Below, one piece after another: positions 22,301 to 33,229 of a stretch of 64,000 nucleotides of DNA. Source of the DNA: Aphrocallistes beatrix (taxonomy: Eukaryota > Porifera > Hexactinellida > Sceptrulophora > Aphrocallistidae); the NCBI GenBank assembly GCA_963281255.1, contig OY725501.1:1713674-1777673 (forward strand), read 5' to 3'. The notes under the pieces were generated by a model. The model was not told the DNA's origin, did not search any database, and saw nothing but the letters and a program-made list of their open reading frames with translations. Made by a program: the position numbers and the translations under genes. How positions within the stretch are numbered: position 1 is the stretch's first letter; every line of letters begins with the position of its first letter.

Positions 22301-22800
22301 ATCATGTACCCATTATAGTAACGCACTGATTGAGAATTGGATGCGAATCATCAAATTAGATATTTTCAATTCAAAGACTAATATAAGACCAGGAGATTTT
22401 ATAAAACATTATATCCGAATATAATGACTAGGTTATCGGCATTTAGTTTTGCTTTTCATCCAAGAGCCAGGAAGGTGTTCATTCAGCATAAGCGACCTAT
22501 AAAATTTTCAGAAGAGTATTGAAATGAAGAATGGTCTAGAAAATCTAAAAAACATTGTGGATATTTAATGGCCAAATGATAAAGTTAGCTTTTTATGTAA
22601 GAAAATTGTTGCAGAAGCTAAATGAAGTGACAAACCTATCACTATGCCATCTAAAAATTGATCCATATTATACTAGTAGTTAAAATGGGGGATTATCTGA
22701 TTTATGAGAAGAATCTACAGCAAAAATTAGAGGTTAGCTCAATCTAATAAAATCCCTGATAACGAGTTGGTAGAAATGGATGTAGTGCACTATGATTTGC
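19380..22800 (+). pseudogene. large DNA-transposon protein, DDE-like, heavily decayed (NOF/MULE-like?)
   Basis: Ordered coding scraps run left to right on the plus strand. These are MPVNFRDDKFLEALLSLVFD (19378), VVNYVISKYHKSITPLDSDE (19806), YNPFIVHLYSENQIKIL (about 21340), VHLDATGTIIRKIDSSQEKL (about 21420), VPITEMISSAHSSAEMTYFL (about 21525), CNAFLKCDLETYLNKCW (about 21675), HLCSTHLLNGIGYHVNKMFK (about 21787) and HSGKVGKSCTHYSNALIENW (about 22280). The LDATG, EMISSAH, HLCSTH order matches a DDE-type protein family that I associate with NOF (Foldback)-like and MULE-like elements. It is interrupted by stops, frameshifts and a pogo MITE (20442-20771). Assignment is from memory of motifs. Confidence 0.5.
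20442..20771. mobile_element. pogo/Tigger-like MITE
   Basis: The ends are cagtcaccctcgctaatccg and the complement cggattagcgagggtgtactg, with TA on each side. It is 330 bp and non-coding. Further copies of the ctcgctaatccgaac step follow inside the left end (20451-20500). CAGT tips with a TA target are characteristic of pogo-group elements. Confidence 0.85.
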
Positions 22801-22924
22801 CTGGATTTCGGCTTCCAGATTTAGCCTGACAAATAGCTCGTGTAAAAATAATAATATTCCATTTTTTTCTTCTGATAAATATTAGTTTAACTCTTCTATT
22901 AAATTGAAAATTTAATAAATTTTG

Positions 22925-23330
22925 TTCTAAATGTAGTGGAAACTATTAATGCTGACGGTAATTGTCATTCTGCCTTGTTATTTATAATCACTGGTAGTAA
23001 ATGTTATCATAAACAGCTTAGAGCATTAATCGTAGATAAATGTTAACTGTATTAAAGGTAGATTGTAATAAATTTTTAAGTTCTTAGAGTTTGTATAAAC
23101 AAGGGAATTATCGATATATTCAAGATTGGGTCAACAAGAATGGGATGTATAAAGCTGGTACTTTGGCGACGGAATTGGAGATATTTGCTACGCCCTTATC
23201 ATTAGAGACAGATATTGGAGTATTTTTGGACAGGAAGGGACACGTTGGGCTGGGTTTTCGGGCAAAGGATATAATTTAGATTTCGAACTCCGTAGTTCAC
23301 TTCGCTCCATTAGGTTTGATTGAAACCGTC
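22925..23330 (+). pseudogene. OTU-like cysteine protease domain, relic
   Basis: The block VVETINADGNCHSALLFIIT (about 22929-22990) carries the D-G-N-C catalytic signature of OTU deubiquitinases. It is followed by ITGSKCYHKQLRALIVDK. The later part reads YIQDWVNKNGMYKAGTLATE, then EIFATPLSLETDIGVFLD, matching the usual 'M...G.WG...E' and 'DI.V' positions of the fold. Two stops and a shift near 23040-23090 disable it, and the terminal catalytic His is not evident. OTU domains are known passengers of large transposons. The position just downstream of the DDE-like relic, on the same strand, suggests one former element. Confidence 0.65.
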
Positions 23331-23461
23331 ATTGGGGAATGCGAAAATAGGATTTGCGAACTGATATTTCCTAATATCATTTGTAGAAGGATATTTGTAC
23401 ATATTATAATACGTTTTCTGTTTCTGAGGCCCCCTCTCCTTTTTGAAAATTTTTAATTATA

Positions 23462-23520
23462 CAGTGGCATTCGCTTATTAACAACTATAGAGCAATATTG
23501 CTAATAAGCAAATTCCACTG
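23462..23520. mobile_element. 59-bp pogo-like mini-MITE
   Basis: The whole element is little more than its two termini, cagtggcattcgcttatta and taataagcaaattccactg, around 20 bp, with TA on both sides. Confidence 0.75.
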
Positions 23521-24017
23521 TATCGCACAGGAACTCATTATCTTTCTCCCTTAAATCGAATCCGCATTTATAGCTCTATTTTGGTCAACTGACTTTGTAG
23601 AACCTTGGCTCTGAGCACAATAATATCTCTATATATCTACATATTTAGATTATATCGGATAATACCTATGTTTTTATTTAACTTATTTTATTTCTTTCCT
23701 TAGTACGTAACATGTCTTTCAATTTTTTTATGTATCTTCATCATTTTTGATTCATTAATTGTTTGTATTTGTCTTGATGTTTCAACCCCTCATAGTTAAC
23801 ATTAGAATATCTTTTTATTTAATCTAAAAGTATTTAAGAACAAAGGGCGGTGAGTGACTCAAAAGGATGACTCATTACTATGCACTTCCTGCTTGAATTA
23901 TGTTTGACTTGACTCTTATACTAATATACTCATCGCTTAAAAAGAGTCAAGACTTGTCATTTGGAAAGAGTACATTACCTATGGAATTCAAAAAACAAGC
24001 TTAGATATTCATACGTA
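23521..24017. other. AT-rich stretch without a gene
   Basis: No coding or repeat signal is supported. It lies between the mini-MITE and a large palindrome. Confidence 0.35.
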
Positions 24018-24838
24018 TTTGGGACTAGGGATGTGGTAGAAGATGGTTGAACTAATACATGAGCTGCCTTAAACCATTAACAAAGCACAATAGAGCTTAG
24101 GATTGTATTACCAGCATATATAAATATGGTATCAAAGTACCCATATCCGTTGTTAAAATTTGGATTAGTCACCATATGGTTGCGCAATAGGGTATATTTG
24201 TGACAAATTTGGTGATTTTCAGAGGCCGTTTAAGGGCACTTCTAAGTGTTTTTATTATAAATTTTTTCGCATAGAACTGAGATGTGAATAGATTAATGCG
24301 AAACATTTGTATATTCGACAATGCATCATATTTCTCACATTTGGTAATTTGTCGAATATCTCGTAAACCATTGAATTTAGAGGTCGAAATTATATTATCG
24401 CTTAATAGGAAGTAGCATATTCGCTATCAAATGGAATTACATTTGAGTGTATAGCTATCGTGGTTTTCAAGATATAAACCAAACTGACCAAAACACGTTT
24501 CCATAGCAACACTGGAATGTAGCAACATTCCATTAAACAAATCCAAATTTTTCGTATTAATCTTCTATTCACATCTCAGTTCCATGCGAAAAGTTTTATA
24601 ACAAAAACACTTAGAAGTGCCCTTAAACGGCCTCTGAAAATCACCAAATTTGTCACAAATATATCCTATTGCGCAACCATATGGTGACTAATTCAAATTT
24701 TAACAACGGATATGGGTAGTTTGATACCATATTTATATATGCTGGTAATACTTTCTTAAGCTCTATTGTGCTTTGTTAATGATTTAAGACAGCTCATGTA
24801 TTAGTTCAACCATCTTCTATCGCATCCCTAGTCCCAAA
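24018..24838. mobile_element. large foldback (palindrome P), about 300-bp arms
   Basis: The left arm starts tttgggactagggatgtggt and the right arm ends with the near-perfect complement gcatccctagtcccaaa. The arms match for about 290-310 bp, and about 230 bp of unique sequence separates them. The left-arm sequence recurs at 61481-61660. No clear target duplication is visible and no gene is present. Confidence 0.75.
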
Positions 24839-25404
24839 TCAGCAAGTTACTGTGTGGCCTTATATACAGTAGGCTATGGTATTACTTAAATATGCATTGA
24901 TTATTATTGTAATTATAATTTACTTAATAAATTAATTACTCTCAATACTTTATATTCTTCATCTTATCGCTTTATAGCAGTAGTGTATCTTCAGGGATCA
25001 TACAAATGCTGATGACTATTTCGAAGTTGAACGACTAATGGGAAGGACTAACGAATTGATCCCTCTTTCCTGATTTTAGCGTCGATTATTAGTCACGCGT
25101 GTTCGTATTTGGTGAGACCGAAGAAAGTCAATGGGCCAAAGTTAGTAATCGCACCCAAAAATAGCCAAAAAGCGTGTTAAACTCCAAGAATCACATATTA
25201 GCCTTGGTATTTTTTTCATTTTTCAATTTGTAGAGGTCAAGCAGTTTAGTATTAAAAAAACAATTCAGTTGTACAGTAGTCGGATGCTCATAATAAATGG
25301 TAGGGCGGGTATGGTTGGTCTAGGTCCACCAACCCTATTGATATAGTGTATACAACTTAGGAAAGTATAATTATCAGAAAAGTGCTTGACTAGTGTACGA
25401 TTTT
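24839..25404. other. stretch without a recognisable gene
   Basis: No supported feature is seen. It lies between palindrome P and repeat R1. Confidence 0.3.
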
Positions 25405-26225
25405 CTATGTAAAAGTAGTGAAAAGTTGAACATTTGTAATTTTCTCAAAAGTACATATTCTTATCTGAAATTTTAAGCAAAGAGTCTCCCAAAGGTTGAC
25501 ATTAACTGTAGTATTTAAAGAAAATAATTTTGGATGGATATTTTTCAAGTTATTAACTGTTATTTGTGACATGTACAAAATGTACCCATCCATGGTCACC
25601 ATTAAATAATTTTGATTTTTTGAGCATGATGTATGAATCTCCAAAGTCCAAAACCTCCCCTACACGTTGGTATAATTAGTTTCTTGATATCTCTCATATT
25701 ATATGATTTATAAAAGGATTTGTTTGGCATGCGAATCCGCTGCTAAGATAACGCTTGTAGATAAATAATGTGATTTTTCCGATCTAGTGATAAAATTGCA
25801 AAAAGACTACTTCTGATAGAAGCAAGGGATCTAGCAGCTTTGTATTGAGATATTTGGGGGGGGGGAGTAGTTTTATATCAGCTAATAATACATTTCGATG
25901 TGCTAAATCTACTGCTTTGGAGATATTGGTGAATTCAGTTTGGTCCAGCCTCCGTATTTGTAATGATTAATGGCCCCAACTGATTTCACCAATATCTCCA
26001 AAGCGGTAGATTTAGCACATCGAAATGTATTATTAACCGATATAAAACTACCCCCAAATATATCAATACAAAGCTGCAATACTCTTTGCTTCTATCAGAA
26101 GTAATCTTTTTGCAATTTTATCACTAAACCGGAAAAATCCCATTATAAATCTGCATCTAGAGAAGCCTACCATGCGGGACCACTAAATCATCTCCAAATT
26201 GCTTGAATTTTTTATGGTCAACATT
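25405..26225 (-). repeat. dispersed repeat R1, copy 2, with its own palindrome
   Basis: On the minus strand it matches the flanks of 18000-19070. It contains an inverted pair at about 25775-25945 and 25985-26150 (tagtgataaaattgcaaaaa against ttttgcaattttatcactaa; tttcgatgtgctaaatctac against gtagatttagcacatcgaaa). A related palindrome is at 49905-50295. So R1 itself is a foldback-like repeat, and the MULE-like foldback at 18 kb replaced or interrupted this part. Confidence 0.65.
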
Positions 26226-26412
26226 TGGTGATCAAAGTAAACTATTTGAAGGGTAAGTATCTAAAAATTCAAACCTTAGAATATTTTGAAACATTTTCGT
26301 CTGAGGTCAGAACTCAGTGGACAAAGCCAGAATACTTCCATATGCCAAAAATCAGCTTGCTGGGCCTGGCAGTTTCTTCAAACAGTTCGTAACAGATATA
26401 TATAAAGATATA

Positions 26413-27760
26413 AGGGTGTATCAAAAGTGCTGTCGTATATCCAATCCTATTTTCAGTTTGAATTTAATCAGCGCCCATATACTTAACGTATTTGTTTATT
26501 ATTATTCTATTATTTTAAAGTATTGTGGCTAGTTCTCAGTACATATTTCAATTATTTTCTCTCTTCTTGTCGATTTTCCACCAGCTTTTGTATTTTATTA
26601 TTATTTTCAGAAAATGGATGTCAACGACCATGGTATTGAAGTTCGTAATAAAGCCATTGGGATGCTTAAGGCCGGTTTGGCAATGAAAATAGCCGCGGAA
26701 AAACTCGATGTTTCGCTTAGATCGGTCCAGAGATGGTCTCGTCGGGATATATTAGGCCAGTCCATGGAAACATTGCCCAGAAACGGACGCCCAAAAATCC
26801 TCTCTCGCATCCTTAAAATAATCATTTCTTAAACTTTGGAGAAAAGAGGGAAGTCTACAAGGACAATAGCGCGTAATTTAGTCAATTCAGGTTACACAGC
26901 ATCTCATTCAACTGTTCATCGCTATTTGAGAAATTCAATCAATGTTTACCCATACAAGAGGCAACAGATCTCCCGCCTTACAGAGAAAATGAAGCAAAAT
27001 CGACTCAATTTTGCTCTAAAACTCAAGAACTGGACTGTGACAAATTGGCAGAAGGTTCTATGGTCAGATGAATCACCCTTTCAACTATTTGCATCACCAA
27101 ACCGGCAGAACGATAGGATATGGGGTATAGTTCGATGATGTTCAGCCTTTCAAAAGTGTCAAGTTTCCGGCGAAAATTCAGGTTTGGGGCATGATGTCGC
27201 ATAGGGGACTGTCAGAACTCCATATTATTCCTCAAAAACAGAGTATAAATGGAGAGTATTATCGTGAGAACATCTTGAAACTCACTTGCATGAATGCAAT
27301 CAACCGAACATCAGATTCTGGTATATTTCTGGAACGAGCTATGCTTGAAAACATGTCTCAAGCCATTTTTATGCAGGATGGTGCTCCACCGCACACGGCC
27401 AAGCTAACCCAGGTTTGGTGCTCAGCGAATTTACCAAGGTATTGGGCAAAGGCTGACTGGCCAGGTAACTCTCCGGGCCTGAACCCCATTGAAAATTTGT
27501 GGGCTATACTTGGAGAAAAGCTCAGTAAACTCCCTGAAGTCTGCACGCTAAATGCCCTCGTAGATAATTTGAAAAAGGAGTGGGCACGGGTTGAACCTAC
27601 GATTCTTCAAAATCTAATAAATGATATGCCTAATCGCATTAGTGAAGTAATTAATAGATCTGGAGATTACATTGGTAAATAAAATAGAATCTTCTACATT
27701 GAATAAACGATCATAAATGTAAATTATATACTAATACGACAGCACTTATGATACACCCGG
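26413..27760 (+). mobile_element. DD37E Tc1-like transposon
   Basis: The left tip agggtgtatcaaaagtgctg and the right tip cagcacttatgatacacccgg form inverted repeats, with TA beside each. The left tip appears to have lost one or two bases. It is about 1348 bp and carries one transposase gene. The right end touches the next Tc1 element at 27765, and they share a TATA junction. Confidence 0.85.
26614..27682 (+). pseudogene. DD37E Tc1-like transposase, one stop and one frameshift
   Basis: It starts MDVNDHGIEVRNKAIGMLKA. Helix-turn-helix units are at KIAAEKLDVSLRSVQRW and STRTIARNLVNSGYTASHST. A TAA at 26830-26832 interrupts ISRILKIIIS|TLEKRGK in frame. The first Asp is in KVLWSDESPF (about 27056-27085). 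A frameshift near 27125-27135 separates NDRIWG from DDVQPFKSVKFPAKIQVWG. The second Asp (FMQDGAPPHTA) and the Glu (NPIENLW) are 37 residues apart. The Asp usual in SPDLNPIE is Gly here (SPGLNPIE). It ends SGDYIGK, like the 6.3-kb gene, but diverges enough to be another lineage. Confidence 0.88.
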
Positions 27761-27764
27761 TATA

Positions 27765-29085
27765 CAGTCTGTCCAATAAAAAATTGGAATTCTATAAAAA
27801 ATCAACTAATCCAATTTTCTCAGTTAAAAGATAAGCCTAGTGATTATGTAATACTACAATGAATGTACTATTGATATTATGAGCCTTAGTGAATTTGCTC
27901 AATCTTAATTCTAAGTGAAGGATAATACTTGGAAATAATGATGACATCATGATGACGCAATTATTTTTGTAGTCTTTGTTATAATCTCTGATTTATTCTT
28001 TAATCCTAATTCGAATTGCTTCAGAATGTCTCAGATCGAGAAGAGAAGGTTTACAATGTTACTTTTGGAGGGGAAGAAGCGTTCACCTAAAGAAGTATCT
28101 CGCTTGTCGGTGTTTCTGTATCCACTGTGTATATTCTCATTTCAAAGCTGAAACACAATCGTTCCTATAATCGTAAAATATGAAGTGTAGAACCTAAAAC
28201 AATCCGAATAATTGCAAATAGCGTTGCACAGATTATTTAAAAGGAAACCTTGGATTTCCCTCCGCGCCTATGCTCAGAGGTGTCCAGTTAAAACCTCGAA
28301 TAATACTATAGAACAATGCCTGAAGAGATTGGAGTATATGAAGCCATACCCCATCAGTGTACCATTGTTATCAGAAACGAATCGCCTCAAATGAATCCAT
28401 TGGGCTCAGGAACTTATCAAGAAAGATTAGCAAAATGCAATAGTTGCCGATGAAGCCGCGATCTGGATATCGCGGGGTAGAATTAGGATGTGGACCAAAG
28501 GGGATTCAGTCAGACACACTACAACTGTCAAACAAATCCAGAAGGGCATGGTTTTCTTCCATGGGAACGTTCTCAGTGTATTTCGATGAGAATTTAACTA
28601 CTGTATTGTTTGTCGAGATCCTAGAGGAGCATTTGCTAGACCAACAAGGTTTTTCACCAGAATGAATGGTTTATTGTGCAGGACAACGATCAGAAACACA
28701 CTGCAAAGCATACTAAGTCCTGAATGGGACGATTTATAGACAAAAGTTTGATTGACTGGCCAAGTCAAAAGTTCAGACTTGAACCCAATTGAGAATTTAT
28801 TCGCATGGATCAAGTTAATCAAATCAAACGCAAGCCAAAAATGTAAAAAGGAGCAAATAGCTGAATTGACAAATGTCTGGGCCGGGATAGATGGATTTTT
28901 CTTACATTCCTAATGGAACTCAAGCCCCATAAGGTGTAATCTAATATTAGAAAACAGTGGTTATAATATAAAATATTGATAATGAATGGTTTTAAAACAC
29001 TTGTTTCGTAACCAACTTTCTTAATAATAATGAACCATAGAATGTCATACACTTTATTGATTCCAGTTTTTTATTGGATAGAGTG
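27765..29085 (+). mobile_element. Tc1-like DD34E transposon, decayed
   Basis: The left end cagtctgtccaataaaaaat and the right end ttttttattggatagagtg are imperfect inverted repeats. TA is present on the left but not on the right. The length of 1321 bp is near full size. Confidence 0.75.
28026..28875 (+). pseudogene. Tc1 DD34E transposase, degenerate
   Basis: It starts MSQIEKRRFTMLLLEGKKRS, a typical Tc1 N-terminal helix-turn-helix, but soon shifts frame. Later blocks are PWISLRAYAQRCPVKTS (about 28245), DEAAIWIS (first acidic block region), RIRMWTKGDS, then QDNDQKHTAKHTKS and DWPSQSSDLNPIENLFAWIK at the C-terminal side (about 28680-28820). At least four frame changes and several stops are present. 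Confidence 0.75.
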
Positions 29086-29093
29086 ACACATTA

Positions 29094-29606
29094 ATCGAGC
29101 TTTAATAGTAAGAATATATATATATATAAGTGCACTTCACTTGCGCGGGTGGCGGACACTTTGTCTCCGCCAGAGGCGCCCTTTGGGCGCCAGGGGTCAC
29201 ATTGATTAATTAAAAGGGAGATAACATCTCTAAATACGTCTGTCTTACTGTTAAAATCGAGATCGCACGAAAAATCACCAAATTTGTCAATTTATTAAAT
29301 TTTTTGAAGCGTGTTTATGACGTCATAACAGAGTGTTAGTCATCGTTTTTTTAAACCACATTAGAATAATATGAATATATACACATATAATTAATATTTC
29401 AGCCTTCTATCACTTGAAATGGCAGTGTTATGGTTGAAAAACTGGAATTTCAAATTCTAGAAAAGGTGACAATGACATTATGATTCCATGATTAGTCAAC
29501 ATTTTCGTCTGAATTCAGAACTTACTGGAGCCATAGCCAAAAGACTACCACATGCAAAAATAAGCTTTCTGGGCCTGACAGTTTCTTCAAACAATACATT
29601 ACAGAT
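29094..29606 (-). mobile_element. family H hairpin-ended element, copy B
   Basis: On its hairpin side lie the flank motif attaatcgagctttaatagt and a TA run. The GC-rich tail has two clean stem-loops in a row: ggcggacactttgtctccgcc and ggcgccctttgggcgcc (about 29150-29192). The body and the start block (cagtttcttcaaacaataca) follow. It lies on the minus strand relative to copy A. Confidence 0.8.
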
Positions 29607-29609
29607 ATA

Positions 29610-30079
29610 CAGTACCTGGACAAAAGTATTCGACCACCACAGAAACTGCCATACAAATAGTGTTAAAGTGGGTCTATTCATAAAGCAATATGTTCTCAAA
29701 CTGTAAGGAATACACTATTTTCTATTTCAAATTACACATTCTAATTACTCATAATTGATAGCCTCAGCTTAATTACTAACTCCCATGTTAATAAATATCA
29801 ACATTTGATACTTGATGCTACTTGTCCCAAGTCACAGCCATTATATATGATGGCGTTTAGTGACACAAAGTGGCATTGGCTGATAATTTTCAACATAAGA
29901 ATAGGTAATTGAGTTGAAACTCTCAATTATGAGTAATTAGAATGTGTAGTTTACGAATTTGAAATAAAAAATAGAGTATTCCTTACAGTTTGAGAACATA
30001 TTCCTTTATGAATAGACCCACTTTAACACTATTTGTATGACAGTTTCTGTGGTGGTCGAATACTTTTGTCCGGGTACTG
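29610..30079. mobile_element. family T MITE, copy 3
   Basis: The ends are cagtacctggacaaaagtat and the complement atacttttgtccgggtactg, with TA at each side. It is 470 bp, long-armed and non-coding. It sits in the TA-rich run between two family H copies. The centre has gccattatatatgatggcg, shared in form with the other family T copies. Confidence 0.88.
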
Positions 30080-30112
30080 TATATATATACGTATATATAC
30101 TATATATATACA

Positions 30113-30615
30113 TTAATCGAGTTTACTTAATAGTAAGGATATATATATACAAGCGCGCTTCGCTTGCTTGCGCTGCGCGGCTGGCGGACAATTTGTGTCC
30201 ACCGGAGGCGCCCTGCGTACGCCTGGGGTCACATTGATTAATTATAAGGAAAATAACAGCTCTAAATAAGTCTGTCCTACTATAATAATCGATATCGCTC
30301 GAAAAATCACGAAATTTGTCAATTTTTAAAATTTTGATGGGTAATGGTGACATCATAACGGAGTGATGTGTAATCATATTTGGATGAGAGTTGTATCATA
30401 TGTGAGATATATTAATATTCACATTCTATTAAAATTTCAGCCTTCTATCACCTAAAATGGCTTAGTTATAACCATAGCCAAAAGACTCCCACAAGCTTAA
30501 AATCAGCTTTCTGTGCTTGGCAGTTTCTTCAATCAATTCGTTATAGATAGATAGATAGATTTATTTATATATATACACAAACATTAATCGAGTTTTAATA
30601 GCAAGGATATATGTG
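30113..30615 (-). mobile_element. family H hairpin-ended element, copy C
   Basis: It runs from the flank motif and (TA)n through the GC-rich tail (cgcttgcttgcgctgcgcgg, then ggcggacaatttgtgtccacc) to the start block (ttcttcaatcaattcgttat), a (TAGA)n microsatellite and another flank motif. Confidence 0.8.
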
Positions 30616-30806
30616 TGTATGTAACGAATTGATAGAAGAAACTGCAAGGTACAGAAAGCTGATTTTTAGCCTGAGGGAGTATTTTGGCTATGGCTCCACT
30701 AAGTGCTGAGCTCAGACGAAAAATATCCACGCATCATGGAATTATGACTCTATTGTCACCTATTTTAAAATTAGAAGTTTTTCGACTATAACTAAGCCAT
30801 TTTTGG

Positions 30807-31439
30807 CAGGGTTTCATCCAGCTATCCAAAGTCATACGCATAAATGGATGCCACCATTTTTCTACTCGCCTAGACTATACATTTTATATATGTTAATGGA
30901 ACTCTAGTATATTAGTAATTTTATAAATCAACCAATTCTTCTAGAAATACATGCTTATAATACCAATTGTAGACTCAAGTTGTTATCGTTACTATTTACA
31001 ACTTAAAATATTCCCTTAGACCTAATTAGTACATGTATTCGGTATTCACATACCTTTTACTTCTGAAATATTTGTATACGCGTATAGTTATATATCCTTT
31101 CTATGATGCAGGGGCGTAGCTAGGGGGGGCGAGGGGGGCGGGGGCGAGGGGAGCACTTGACCTTGTGTTTCATAAAATAAATATTGGTAAACTCAGAATT
31201 TTTCCAGAAATATGTGTTGAGGGGCGGCATGAAATACATCCGCCCCGGGCGACATAGGTGTAAGCTACGCCTCTGCTATGATGCAATATAGGAAAAAATA
31301 TGATATTGTAAAATTTAGTAATATTACTGCACGCCTAGTTAGGCGTTTTTAGGCATAAAAAAAATCATATGCCTAATAATGATTGATGGGATCAAATACG
31401 CGCCTCTAGGCGGGTCAAGTATGCCTGGATGAAAGCCTG
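30807..31439. mobile_element. hAT-type element inside family H copy D
   Basis: Its termini are cagggtttcatccag and the complement ctggatgaaagcctg. The 8-bp flanks are atttttgg (30799-30806) and attttagg (31440-31447), a one-mismatch target duplication. The family H consensus reads attttagg at that site. It has no transposase and contains the MITE at 31109-31275. Confidence 0.85.
31109..31275. mobile_element. 167-bp hAT MITE, nested
   Basis: It starts caggggcgtagctagg and ends gctacgcctctg. The perfect 8-bp target duplication ctatgatg lies at 31101-31108 and 31276-31283. CAGGGGCGTAGC is a common hAT terminus in animals. A G-rich run (31123-31152) sits inside the left end. Confidence 0.92.
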
Positions 31440-31959
31440 ATTTTAGGTGATAGAAGGCTGATATTTTAATAGAATGTGTATACTAATATATCTCAAATAT
31501 GATACAAATATCATCAAAAAAATGATTTACCTACACTCTGTTATGACTTCAACATTACGCATCAAAATTTTATAATTGAAAATTTTGTGATATTTTGAGT
31601 GATATCGATTAGAAGACTAAAACAGACGTATTTAGAGATGTCACATACCATATAATCAATCAATTTGAGTATATGCGCCCGAAGATCGCCTTTGTCGGAT
31701 GCGAAGTGTTCGCCAGCCGCGCAGTGCAACCAAACAAAGCGAGCTTGTAACATGTAATAAGCTCGACTAAAAGTCAAAATGATTATCCACAATGTTATGG
31801 GTTGCTATAAATGGTACCTAACTTAAATCGCACCATGTAAAATCGATGAGAAATGTAACGTGGTAACCTTTTAATTTTGACAGCAATAAAGATATTCTTA
31901 ATGGGATAATTATTTGAAATGCAAAATATTATACTTTTTGGCAATTTAAAATATAGCAA

Positions 31960-32200
31960 CATAAAAGTATTCGAGTATATTTTGTCCATACAAATAGTAG
32001 TAATCCCTTCATAATAGGAAATACAAGCAAACTTTATGAGATAATAAAAATCTGATTTCAGTTTCAAAATATACGCATTCGAATTAGTTAATATTTAAAG
32101 ATTCTAATAAATTGCTCAAATCAAAGAATAAAAGCCACCAGAGGTAATACATCACCATCATATAAAAGACTTAATTGGGTATTTGTAACACAAAGTGTTA
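31960..32200. mobile_element. family T MITE relic
   Basis: A left arm and centre are recognisable: aagtattcgagtatattttg, then cgcattcgaattagttaata and caccatcatataaaagac, matching the layout of 34655-35134. The right arm is not clear. Confidence 0.5.
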
Positions 32201-33229
32201 CTTGTCGATTTTGAAAATGTTGAGGATTAATAATAAAACCGAAATAATCCACTAGGACTAATTTGAAAATGTATACCCCGAATTTTTTGTACCCTTGCCG
32301 TTTAAAAGCATTCACCTTAAATTAGGCAGATTTTTTAATTATTTACATGTAAATTATGAAGTGTGGAAATACTATTGTCTGCGTATATCAAAAATGATTA
32401 TCATAATAAGAGGATATAATAAAATTAAAATTAAAACAAATCAAAGAAATGTAAATAAAATATGTCTACCTTAACGATTGAGAAATCCAATCTAACAGAT
32501 ATAATAACAAAGAGAAATAGTAAAAAAACCGTAATAAATACCAAAATTGGTTCCTGCAAAAGCATTAATGAGTTGAATGTATAATATATCGTAAAATCTT
32601 GTATGTGATTATCAACCAATCTCCTTTTTCTCACATCAATATGAATCCGCCCAATCGTGTCCAGATATGTAAAATGCAGTTTTTCTGTTTTATTGTCAAT
32701 GGGAAATGGTGCTGAGAAAGTAATATCCCTATTAAATCATTATTATATAAAATAGAAACAATCGGTGGTAAATTTAAGAAAATTTTATAAAAATACCCCA
32801 GTTTGCCTCACAAATGTGTCGGAAAGCAAGTGAGTGTCGTTTAGCATAGTTGGCCTTATTTCAGTAATAACTGAGCCAGATTGTATTCATTTGGAATCTC
32901 GGCGCAGTTGTGGAATGACTGAATGGCGAATGCTTGATTAAGGTGGAGGTAAACTGGGGTATCTTCATGATATTTCTTGTAGATGATGGAATCATTGACG
33001 AGTCATTATCTCCTGTTCGTTCTTATATTCACCTAGAAAGGTTTTGTGGTACATAATAAATAAATAGTTTAAGTAAAATAATATCTATCTATTCTCGTTT
33101 TTACAATGCTACTTTTGACACATTCAAGTCGTAGAAAATTCAGATATTATTGATATGTTTTTGAAAAATGCAAATTCAACATTTGGTTTTATGATGAATC
33201 ATCGTTACTTAACCACATTTTATCTTATA
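32201..33229. other. AT-rich stretch without a supported gene
   Basis: Open frames on the minus strand near 32121-32315 and 32431-32634 are hydrophobic and AT-driven, with no recognisable motif. The second (ILVFITVFLLFLFVIISV) would make a membrane segment but is probably chance. Confidence 0.3.

Larger units (their letters stand above)
30616..31755 (+). mobile_element. family H element, copy D, split by a hAT element
   Basis: The first part (30616-30806) runs from gtaacgaattgatagaagaa to ...aagccatttttgg. The second part resumes at 31440 with attttaggtgatagaaggct and ends in the GC-rich tail near 31755. The intervening 633 bp is a hAT element with its own nested MITE. Copies C and D form a head-to-head pair around 30600. 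Confidence 0.82.

Noticed and set aside
31109..31152. G-rich run as a functional G-quadruplex
   Set aside because: The G runs lie inside a hAT MITE terminus that is G-rich in many animals, and no independent evidence is present.
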